A DNA stretch of 64,000 nt from Leptobrachium leishanense (taxonomy: Eukaryota > Chordata > Amphibia > Anura > Megophryidae): positions 404,680,959 through 404,744,958 of the forward strand of contig CM019063.1 in assembly GCA_009667805.1 (NCBI GenBank), given 5' to 3'. The first letter of the stretch is position 1, and each line of letters starts with the position of its first letter. Shown piece after piece: positions 41,415 through 50,193 of this stretch. The position numbers and the translations under genes were made by a program. The notes beneath the pieces were generated by a model, which searched no databases, was not told the origin of the DNA, and saw only the letters and a program-made list of their open reading frames with translations.

Positions 41415-44400
41415 CTGGGGTGGGGAATAAAATAGGAAGCAAAACAATCAGCTTTTGGTCAACTTGACTACAACTAGGTAGCCTGTCAGCCAAAACGTTG
41501 GGATTAATGCCAGCAGTTTCTGGTCCACTTACACATCATAAAACAAGGTAATACCTATGGACCAGGTTATGTATGCCATGCACTGATTGTTGGGAATGGA
41601 AAGAAGCCGGATCCATGCGCGGGGGGGGGGGGGGAACAGACATCCTGTGACAGGAAAGGGTTGAAAGATGTCGGGACCATTTCCAACCTGGATGAAAACA
41701 GCTGCATGGCTCAAGTGTTCTGCTTTAACATCCTGTTCCATTGGAGACGCAAGCTACGTTGCCTGGTTACTAAACCAACATCTCCTAATCTTTATATGGG
41801 AGAGGTTAATGTGCAGGTAGTGGATTGAGAACATAACCTTTTTCTCATGTCCTCGTGCTGCTTCTCAGCGCGAGAGATTAGAGATATAAAATCACAAGGG
41901 TAGCACTCAGCCTTTACTAAGCACAGTGTTGGTGCATCTCAAGACAATATAGAACAAACTAAGAGGAGAGCACACCAAACACGTTCGAAAAAAATTCAAA
42001 AAAGGAACAGCAGCTAGATACATTTCAACAGTGAGATTTTACCACATTTAAAACCCCTTTAAAGGCTTACAACAATGCTCTGATATAGTTGTAGCGCTCA
42101 CTCCCGGAGGAGCCGCTGAAATTGAACCTCGGGTCAGTCTCCCCGCACTAGGGAATAAATATACTCCAGCACCGCTGTGGATTTTATAGATTATATAGTT
42201 TACTAGAATAAAGGGCATATAATGAATAACACGGTGTTCGTATATATATTTACAGTACTTCGTAATGCGGGAAACGCGCAACGGAAAAGAAATACGATGC
42301 TTTGTAATTCGAGAAACGCGCAGCGGAAAAGAAAAGAAATATATCTTTAATCCCCTTTCTTGAGGTTGGGGAGCGAGTCCCGCACAGGTTATGTCCCAGA
42401 ATGTACGTGTGTGTGTGTGTTATGGTACCTGGGTACAATATCCAACTGGCCAGTGAATCGCTTATGAGGTATCTTCGACTAGTCAAGTTGGGGCCCTGTG
42501 GGTTTTGGAAACAAACAGCAGCGTGCTTTCTATATTCACAACGGCCTGGAAGGCCTCTCACCCATCTGCCAGATACTTGATGCTCCGCTCGACCCAGGAC
42601 GTCTCTCCGCTTGATGTTGACTGGGGTGCTCTTGGTTACTGGATCCGCTGTCTGGGTTTCTGCACCTGCCGCAAGATGTCCAGCTCACCGCCTGCTCTCC
42701 CTGTCCGAGCGATCTGCGGTACTCCTCACTCGGGGTCTTCCAGCTTCCTCAATATCAGCGCGGGTAGTCCTGTGAATCTCTGGGTCTTCCTCTGGTAAGG
42801 CTGAATAACCCGGTCTTTAGCTCTGTCAGGCCCCAGCTGCGCTCCGGCCTAGTCGCTGTCTCGTTCTGCTGCTCTGCATCTTGCTCCTCTCACTCCCTGG
42901 CGCGCTCTGCCAGCTCTCTCCACGAGGCTCAGGATGTAAGTCTCTGTGTCCGCTCTCAAAGCATGCCGGGAAATGTAGTCCCATTGTTCAATGTCTCTTA
43001 TCGCGCTTGTCTCCCTCCGGTGGCCAAAAATAGGTACTGCCACGACAGGGAATTAAACCCAGCGCTACATAGTATTACCAGGCAGGTCATTTTTGCTGCT
43101 GCTCCTTTCCATGTTATTTTTTCAATCCCAAAGTGGAAATGTTTTTTTGGAGAGTATAAACTCTGTCTCTTGGCTGAGGAGCAGCATGAGGACATGTAGT
43201 TTGCTCAGAAAGCAGCTTTCGGTTTCATTAGGTTAGGAGCCACCTGACCAGTGGTGGTGGGTGGACTTAGCACTTTAATGGGAATTCAAGTAAACAAAAA
43301 CCTTGGGTTTTGTTTTGCATGGAGTCACAGGGGCAAGCACAAATGACAAACTTTTTTCTTACGTTTTATAAAACGAAGTGGGCTGGATACTTCCAGTTTA
43401 CACAGTTGCCCTGGTAAGGAGTAGGCAGAAAACGTTTTTCTCTCTGCATATATGTAGATGGAGAATAAGCTATTCCAACGTGCATTTCTTTTCAGAAACA
43501 TGTTTTTTTTCCCCCAAAACTGGTGTTAAATCATTCCGCTTCAGCACAAATCAACACTGGGATGTAAAACCCCACAAAAATCCAATCCCACGGTGCAAAA
43601 CAAAGCACAATCCGCAGCTTCCTTGATTCTGTACGCAGGTGAACACTGGAAACAAATAGTTCCCAGTGTTTGTCTGCATATCCCTCCATTGCCTCAGCTG
43701 AACCTCACTCGCATGCCTTGGTGGAGTCCTGTGGACTCCTAGAGCAGATAATAGCAGCTGCAGAGCAGCAATCATTTAGCACAACAACAAAAAAATTACA
43801 ACTGGAGCTGCCGAAAGCAACTACGTTGTACTAGGGGGTGTTAAATGGCAGACACTCATGTTTTCCATCTAGCACCCCCTTGGAATAGGGAGTGTAATTT
43901 GTGAGATTATGTTGCAGTGTTATTAAAGGGATTATTTCAAACTCATTAAGGTTTAATTTATAAAGAGGTTTAGTAGCACTTTGGGAGTTTTGCTACAGGG
44001 GGCTGAAAGGGGACAAACCGCTGGTGCTGCTCAGACTCGTTTCCCGGTTTTAAAAGGCATATAGTAAAATGAGAATGTGCCGTGTTTCACAGATTTGCCA
44101 ACATATTGACCCCCCCCCCCTTAATCGTGGAATGCCCATAGAGTTATCTAAAATTTGCCATTAAAGCCACAGAATCTCAATCTGAGAATCTGCTGCAGCG
44201 ATTCGAAAAACTGTTAAATGTTAGAGTTGAAGCATGTTTTCTTGCCAATGCTTAGTAGAATTTGTTCATCATTCTCTATGGGCATTCCAATCATTAAAAG
44301 GCACTTTTCACGCAGTGAGGTGATAATTACATCACCAGATTCCTCCCCACTCACCCGGCCACACCGTCCCTGAAGTCATTTTTAAACAAGAACATGATGC

Positions 44401-44651
44401 GGTGTTAGATATTAGAGCGTGTACGACTCGCCATCGTTGCTGGAGTCACGTTAGGCCTGTGTTTTTCTCCAGGGTATAGTCAGTGGGGCGTCGAGCCAGC
44501 AGCGCTACTTGATGCATTCATTGCAACACATCCTCTATGTAAACCCCAGGAGGCGCAGGAGCCTCCTAAGCAAAGCAGGAAACACGGCGCACTCTCCGTG
44601 GGTAGGGTAGCGCCATACTTGTGTGCTCGCCGAAACTCTTCCATTCCTCAC
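41415..44651 (-). other. LSM6: LSM6 intron 1
   Basis: Inferred donor GTGAGG at 44651-44646 and acceptor ending at 41415. It holds a G13 run near 41621, a fragment resembling a Penelope-like 3' end (41885-42040, GGGTAGCACTCAG), a short GT repeat at 42406-42420 and a GC-rich block at 42500-42980. Confidence 0.55.
42961..42979 (-). promoter_or_regulatory. ZNF143/THAP11-like site
   Basis: On the minus strand ACTACATTTCCCGGCATGC closely matches the ACTACAATTCCCAGCATGC-type consensus bound by ZNF143. It lies at the edge of a GC-rich block in LSM6 intron 1. It could be an alternative promoter or part of an unrecognised LTR. Confidence 0.45.
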
Positions 44652-44740
44652 CTTTCTAACAGCCCGGTCTCTCTTAGCTACGGCGCACCGCTAGAGACAA
44701 ACCAAACCGCTCTTTACTGCTACGACAAGCAGGAAGAAAA
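44652..44740 (-). other. LSM6: Inferred LSM6 5' non-coding exon
   Basis: The minus strand has AAAG followed by GTGAGG at 44651, a good donor, and no ATG is needed because the start codon is in the next exon. The upper edge (transcription start) is estimated, not seen. Confidence 0.45.
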
Positions 44741-44830
44741 CCTATCCCGCTAGCCAATCAACGTGCTCTTCCGGGTGTGGAGGCTGGCTGAGCGCCAGAA
44801 AGGCGGGTTTCTTGTTACGGTGCCTTGTGG
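44741..44830 (-). promoter_or_regulatory. LSM6: Probable LSM6 promoter
   Basis: There is a CCAAT box in reverse (44754-44758) and an ETS-type CCCGGAAG (44768-44775, minus strand), within CpG-rich sequence and without a TATA box. This is a common arrangement for housekeeping RNA-processing genes. Confidence 0.5.
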
Positions 44831-45249
44831 GATTGCGCAGTGCACGTGGGTGGGTACTCAAAGCTTGTCTCAGGGACCACGATTCTCCGCGGGCATTGGT
44901 CACTTCAGGTTCATGGAGCGCGCACGCGCGGTGTTTAAGCAGTGCGCGTTATGTCTGTCAGGTCCTGGCAGGACAGTAACTCTCTGGCAGCAGCGCCATA
45001 AAAATACAGGATGTATGTGTTTGGTTTCTTTCCCATTCTCCCCGGCGTTCATTACAGCTTTTCAGTTTTAAATACTCTTACTTAACTCGGTTCCCATTTT
45101 CGTATATCTGTCTAATCTTAAACGCTTTCCTCAGTTCTTCCCTATCGTGTTTATGATGAATGTCTATGAATCCTTGCTGGGAAGAACCTGACGTTTGACA
45201 CTCTTTGGGATTGAAAATGTCAATGGCCGGCCAGAAAAGTGTTCTGATG

Positions 45250-45430
45250 CAGTGGTTCCCAACCCTGGTCCTCAGGGCCCACTAACAGGCCAGGTTGTGC
45301 AGATATGTGAAGCACAGGTGATATGATTTGCTGCTCAGTGATTGCAGGATTCAGTCTGCATTTCCACAAGGTGATCCTTAAAACCTGGTCTGATAGTGGG
45401 CCCTGGGGGTTGGGGTCTTTGGGTCCACTG
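45250..45430. mobile_element. hAT-type MITE, family M5, copy 2
   Basis: Same family as 30437-30620, with ends CAGTGGTTCCCAACCCTGG and GGTCCACTG. The 8-bp flanks TTCTGATG (45242-45249) and TTCTAATG (45431-45438) differ at one base. Confidence 0.88.
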
Positions 45431-45438
45431 TTCTAATG

Positions 45439-45881
45439 GAAACACATTGGGTATTTCGTAACCCCTTTCCAAACTGCAGAAATAAACTTGGTTAAAGAAC
45501 CAGTGTTGCTTAATAATACTTACCAACGTACCGCCTGAGACTCAAAGGGTTAACATTTAACCTGGAGCTCGATATAATAATGTGCATAATTTTTAACAAC
45601 TTCCATAAAACGGTTTCTCTAGAGCTGTCCCGTCTCTTCTGTGCCTGTAGTTCTTTCACATGAAAACAGTGTACCGTATTAGAATCCTTTTCATTCTTGG
45701 GTTCATTTGCAAGCGGCTTCCGCTTCCATGTTCACGTGCTTCTACAGCACCTGGGTCTTGTGTCATTTTAGCCTCACTGTCTGTGATGTGTAATGTATGA
45801 CAGGATAATTAACTGTGTAGGGGTATATGGGGAGAGTACATACAACATAAATATTTATTTCTTAGATTGTAAGTTCTCGAG
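45439..45881. other. No recognised feature
   Basis: Short unique-looking sequence between the M5 MITE and the Gypsy LTR. Confidence 0.35.
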
Positions 45882-46337
45882 CTGTGATGCAGGGGTTGGG
45901 ACACCTGCAGGGTTGTATGAGTTTGGAACCAGATGGCAAGCAGTCGGTACAAAGGAGACCAGAAGACCAAGTTATAAATAGAATATGGTTTAGTATGAAG
46001 GAGCAGGAACGTAACGTAGAACAAAAGTCCAGGTAGAACAGGTTACAAACTAGGGTGGTGTTCTTGGGTAGCAGGTAACCTCGGTGAACAGCAGGTGGGC
46101 ACTCCGGGTCGGTAGGCAGGAGAAGGCAACGTAGTCGGTAGGCAATCTGGGTCGGTAGACAGGAGAAGGCAGCGTAATCGGTGGGCACTCTGGGTGGTAG
46201 GCAGGAGAAGGCAGCGTAATCGGTGGGCACTGACGTTCCGGAGGTCTTCCCCTTCATCTTGCAGTCTGGAAGCAGGAGGAGCACGAGGCAACGCACCACG
46301 AGGGACCTCAGGTGAGTCTAACGTCCTTCCCAACATG
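45882..46337 (-). mobile_element. 3' LTR of Gypsy chromovirus, distal part
   Basis: On the minus strand the LTR begins TGTAATGCCCC at 52774 and ends CCTGCATCACA at 45882. The Penelope-like pair splits it at 46337/52720. The intact LTR would be about 0.5 kb. It contains three degenerate about 42-bp units (GTAATCGGTGGGCACTC type, 46083-46230), which are related to the minisatellite at 63331-63680. Confidence 0.75.
46324..46337. repeat. Target-site duplication, left copy
   Basis: TCCTTCCCAACATG here and at 52720-52733 flank the whole palindromic Penelope-like unit in direct orientation, 14 bp identical. Confidence 0.85.
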
Positions 46338-46483
46338 AAAAGTTGTGCCCGAATGCAGAACCCAAAGTGGATAAATGGAGTGGGGGTCTCTTGCTCCACA
46401 GCCCCAACAATCACAAAATGAATAAAGAAGCTCCAGAGTCCACGATAGATTTCAATGGATTTAATCCAACAACAGAAAAAAAG

Positions 46484-46520
46484 GCAACGTTTCGACCATG
46501 ACTGGTCTTTGTCAAGCCTA
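46484..46520 (-). ncRNA. Hammerhead-like 3' motif of Penelope-like element 2
   Basis: The minus strand reads CTTGACAAAGACC, a loop, then GGTCGAAACG. It has a GACC/GGTC stem directly before GAAAC, as in hammerhead stem II. The CUGANGA box is altered (UUGACAA), so catalysis is doubtful. The mirror copy is at about 52616-52650. Confidence 0.35.
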
Positions 46521-46848
46521 AAACACAATGACAGAACAGGAAATAAATAGCACCACAGACTGGTTAAGCAATCAAACAATAATTGCAACCAGTCCGTGTA
46601 TGCCAATCCAACAATTAAAAACAATAGTCTACAATTGAATACATCAATTAACATATTAACTTTAGTAATTATATATACGATGCTTATTAACATACAATAA
46701 TTGGCGATGAATTGTAGAGCAATGCCTATGAGAAAAAGGAGAGACTGAATAATTATGCATGTGAAGGGAAGGGATTACCCCTCTACTAGTAAACCTAAGG
46801 GAGAGAAAGGAACAGATCTATCTATCATAGAGAGATAACGTAACATAT

Positions 46849-48939
46849 TTATAGAAAGGGTGAGAGATCTGATTCTCTATTAAGACCATGTGGGAAGAGA
46901 GTGTTGAGATGATGGATCCAATATAATTCCCTCCTTTTAAGTAATTTTTCTCTGTCCCCACCTCTTGTTAACTTAGGCACCTCATCGATCACCTGATAAC
47001 GTAACTGTGAAATATCATGTCCACAACGTATAAAATGTTCAGGGACTGGGAATTCAATCTTTTTAGTCCTAATATCAGACCTGTGTTTGATGAATCGATT
47101 TTTAACTTTCTGAGTAGTCTCGCCCACATATATCAACCCACACGGGCATTTCAATAGATACACCACGTATGCAGAATTACAGGTAAAATAACCTTTGATT
47201 TTGGACTTCCTCCCAGAGTGTGGATGGACAAAGGAATCACCCCGTATAACTGCATTGCAGCAAGAACAATTTAGACATGGAAAAGTTCCATTCCTGGGTT
47301 TACCAAAAAAGGGTGTTCTGCCTGTGTCTTGTCCAAACTCTGCTTTAACCAACATCTGTCGAAAAGATCTCCCCTTCTTGTATGACATAAGTGGGATGGT
47401 CTGAAACTCTGAAATATCAGGGTATGCATCCCTTAGGATGTACCAGTATTTACATAAAATATTTTTCACTTGTGAAGTATGGGTTCCATATTTGGAAACA
47501 AATGGAATCCTGCCACAGCTTTGGCGTCTCTGAGGAATTATAGGTTGATTAATTCTGGTACTTTCTCTACTCAGAAGTTGTCTCGGGTAACCCCTGGCTC
47601 TAAACCTATCGATCATCTCCTCGAGCCTCTTGTCCCTACTTTCAGGCAAATCAACTACTCTATCAACACGCACGAGTTGACTCCGTGGGAGAGAGTTGAG
47701 TAGTGTAGGTGGATGCGCACTGTCATATCTTAGCAGGGAGTTCTTATCGGTAGGTTTTCTGTAAAGATCTGTCATTAATTTGCCATTCCTTTTAACCACC
47801 AAGGTATCCAAAAAATTGATTTGTGTAAGACTGCATGACATAGTGAACTTAATGGAGGTAGATCCGTTATTAAGTATACTGAGAAATTCATCTAATGTAT
47901 CTCTAGTACCCTCCCATACAAAAATAATATCGTCTATATAGCGAAACCAATGATGGACATATTGAAAAAGGTCGCATTTATAGACTACATTTTCCTCAAA
48001 TTCAGACATGAAGATATTGGCATAGGTGGGTGCTACGTTAGTACCCATAGATGTCCCCCGTATTTGAGTATAAAATACTCGATCAAAGAGAAAAAAGCTG
48101 CCACCCAACACCACATCTAACAGATCCAAAAGAAATTGTAATTGATTATCAGAATAACCCAGTTCAACAAGAGCATGTTTCATAGCATTTATACCCTCAG
48201 AGTTCTGTATAGACGTATACAGGCTGGTGACGTCAAGACTGACCAAAATACTGTGATCACCCACAGCAAGTCCACGAAATTTGGTAAGAAAATCACCGGT
48301 GTCCAAAATAAATGATGGAATCCGCTGTAGATAGGGTCGAGCCACCCTGTCCAAAAAAATGGACAGGGGGCTGAAGACCGAATCCACAGCAGATACAATA
48401 GGCCTCCCAGGAGGCGCAATGAGAGACTTGTGGATCTTGGGCAAGACATACAAAACAGGTATTAAAGGATGTTTTTTCACAAGGAATTTCGACAGACCCT
48501 TATCAATAATCTGGTTCTCAAGGGCATCATGTATCAAGGTGGAAATTCTACTGACAATCGCTGCCGTGGGGTCACCATCCAATCTTTTATACGTCTCGAC
48601 GTCACCAAGCTGGCGCTGGATCTCAGCCACATAGTCGCCACTATTCATGATCACCAGAGCACCCCCTTTGTCCGCCGGCTTTATCACAATTGAGGGGTTG
48701 TCACGTAATTTCTTTAAAATCCCAGAATCAATGGCGGACATATTAGGGGATGCTCTGGTGAAATGACGCCTAGAATATACTTGGGACATTTCCCTCTCTA
48801 CAATTTTGACATACGTCTCAACAGCATGTTCAACATTCTGAGGCATAAATTTACTTTTCTCTCTCAAACCAAGGTTTTTAGAATTAAAGGGTGCAAGCGG
48901 TAAATCAATCTCGGGTTGACCTGAAAATAAACATTTCAA
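46849..48939 (-). CDS. Penelope-like RT with GIY-YIG endonuclease (left copy)
   Basis: A 696-codon frame without interruption. KPADKGG is at 87-93, LPKIHKS at 166-172 and PPGRPI at 176-181. The motif A Asp is near 236, motif B (GTSMGTNVAPTYANIF) at 295-310 and YIDD at 334-337. A GIY-YIG signature (CPCGLIYVGETTQ) lies near 598-610. The enzyme would nick target DNA and copy element RNA. The open frame continues upstream of the ATG (LSDIPLTADEIKLLSRGL), overlapping ORF1 in another phase, so the true start may be earlier. The protein is identical to that of the right copy, so both derive from one very recent source. It belongs to a different subfamily from the element at 3464-5446. Confidence 0.93.
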   Translation of the reverse strand: MKCLFSGQPEIDLPLAPFNSKNLGLREKSKFMPQNVEHAVETYVKIVEREMSQVYSRRHFTRASPNMSAIDSGILKKLRDNPSIVIKPADKGGALVIMNSGDYVAEIQRQLGDVETYKRLDGDPTAAIVSRISTLIHDALENQIIDKGLSKFLVKKHPLIPVLYVLPKIHKSLIAPPGRPIVSAVDSVFSPLSIFLDRVARPYLQRIPSFILDTGDFLTKFRGLAVGDHSILVSLDVTSLYTSIQNSEGINAMKHALVELGYSDNQLQFLLDLLDVVLGGSFFLFDRVFYTQIRGTSMGTNVAPTYANIFMSEFEENVVYKCDLFQYVHHWFRYIDDIIFVWEGTRDTLDEFLSILNNGSTSIKFTMSCSLTQINFLDTLVVKRNGKLMTDLYRKPTDKNSLLRYDSAHPPTLLNSLPRSQLVRVDRVVDLPESRDKRLEEMIDRFRARGYPRQLLSRESTRINQPIIPQRRQSCGRIPFVSKYGTHTSQVKNILCKYWYILRDAYPDISEFQTIPLMSYKKGRSFRQMLVKAEFGQDTGRTPFFGKPRNGTFPCLNCSCCNAVIRGDSFVHPHSGRKSKIKGYFTCNSAYVVYLLKCPCGLIYVGETTQKVKNRFIKHRSDIRTKKIEFPVPEHFIRCGHDISQLRYQVIDEVPKLTRGGDREKLLKRRELYWIHHLNTLFPHGLNRESDLSPFL

Positions 48940-49076
48940 TCGAATCGTACGAAAAAATCGAAAAAGATCGACTTTAACATCGAACGGATCGATGCGTTCG
49001 CTCGGACAGTACGATAAGCCCCTCGAAAGAAGCTTAATTTCATCGGCCGTTAATGGAATGTCCGATAGATTAAAGA

Positions 49077-49799
49077 CTAGCGTCTCTTGTATAGGGACTG
49101 GTTGTTTCTCATCGGAGGTTTTTTCGTAACGCTCTTCTGAGCTTGTTCCTGTACATTCCCTCCGGGCGATTGTCGCCCTTGGCGCTGATCTAAAAAAGAC
49201 GCTTGGTCGTTCGATCGGACTACACCGAGGTCTTCGGATGTATCAGTACCTGTCCCAGACATAGAGTCCTCTGTGAAACGAATAGATTTTTTCGTATATT
49301 TACGACCAGGTCCTCTTCGCATCGTAGTTGGTGTCCTGGAATAACCTTTTTGCCAGGAATAAACATGACCCTGTACATAGTCATCCAAATCACGTTGGAA
49401 CTTCCGTCTTTTCCTTGATTCCACTTCCTTCCGGAAGTGGTCCAGTTGCGGTGCCATCGTGGAACGCAACGCCATGAGTTCCAATTCGGAATTGTTGTCT
49501 CGAAACGATTTTTCCAAGTTTTCGATAGATTCCTGGCATTGTGCAATTTCCTTCGATAAAAAATCGATCGTAAGTAGCATGACATCCATCGAACATTTGT
49601 TCAGAATTTTTTCGAATTTCTCCACATAGTCAGGATTATCTTTATAAAAGATCGGCTGAAGCCCCACTCTTAGGCCACGTGGTATTCGTAGTGCACGATA
49701 ATATTCAGCCAAAGTAATCGAATGGAGTTGACATCCGATCAATTTACGATTCGATTTTAAAAGATCTTTTTTCCCACAATCATGGATAGAGGTACTCAA
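49077..49799 (-). CDS. ORF1-like protein of Penelope-like element 2
   Basis: About 240 codons upstream of and overlapping the RT frame. A LAEYYRALRIPRGLRVGLQP segment is followed by a charged, probably coiled-coil region (KFEKILNKCSMDVMLL, ECQESIENLEKSF type), then a basic/Ser-rich tail (RKRRKFQRD, MRRGPGRKYTKK). There is no ATG at the left edge (the first codon is TTG), so it may continue from the RT-free 5' region or use a non-canonical start. Some Penelope-like elements have such an upstream frame, perhaps an RNA-binding protein. Function is inferred only. The right copy retains just the last 61 codons. Confidence 0.6.
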   Translation of the reverse strand: MSTSIHDCGKKDLLKSNRKLIGCQLHSITLAEYYRALRIPRGLRVGLQPIFYKDNPDYVEKFEKILNKCSMDVMLLTIDFLSKEIAQCQESIENLEKSFRDNNSELELMALRSTMAPQLDHFRKEVESRKRRKFQRDLDDYVQGHVYSWQKGYSRTPTTMRRGPGRKYTKKSIRFTEDSMSGTGTDTSEDLGVVRSNDQASFLDQRQGRQSPGGNVQEQAQKSVTKKPPMRNNQSLYKRR

Positions 49800-49870
49800 A
49801 AAAGTATTGTCCTACCGTTTCGAGACAACAATTCCGAATTGGAACTCATATTCGTTTCACAGAGGACTCT

Positions 49871-50056
49871 ATGTCTGGGACAGGTACTGATACATCCGAA
49901 GACCTCGGTGTAGTCCGATCGAACGACCAAGCGTCTTTTTTAGATCAGCGCCAAGGGCGACAATCGCCCGGAGGGAATGTACAGGAACAAGCTCAGAAGA
50001 GCGTTACGAAAAAACCTCCGATGAGAAACAACCAGTCCCTATACAAGAGACGCTAG
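49871..50056 (+). pseudogene. Truncated ORF1-like frame of right Penelope-like copy
   Basis: 61 codons, from MSGTGTDTSEDLG to QSLYKRR, identical to the end of the left copy's ORF1. The N-terminal two thirds were lost through 5' truncation and the 190-bp deletion, which also shifts the frame. Confidence 0.8.
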
Positions 50057-50193
50057 TCTTTAATCTATCGGACATTCCATTAACGGCCGATGAAATTAAG
50101 CTTCTTTCGAGGGGCTTATCGTACTGTCCGAGCGAACGCATCGATCCGTTCGATGTTAAAGTCGATCTTTTTCGATTTTTTCGTACGATTCGA

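Larger units (their letters stand above)
46338..49815 (-). mobile_element. Penelope-like element 2 (left arm of head-to-head pair)
   Basis: A complete-looking element on the minus strand: ORF1-like region, RT/GIY-YIG frame, then a 3' region with CTTGACAAAGACC...GGTCGAAACG (about 46484-46517). It ends with a 75-bp tail (46338-46412) that the right-hand copy lacks. 46413-49283 is the reverse complement of 49850-52720. Confidence 0.9.

Noticed and set aside
44763..45071. 102-codon frame upstream of LSM6 on the plus strand
   Set aside because: Lies in the CpG-rich promoter region; no homology or splice support. A divergent non-coding transcript is possible but unsupported.
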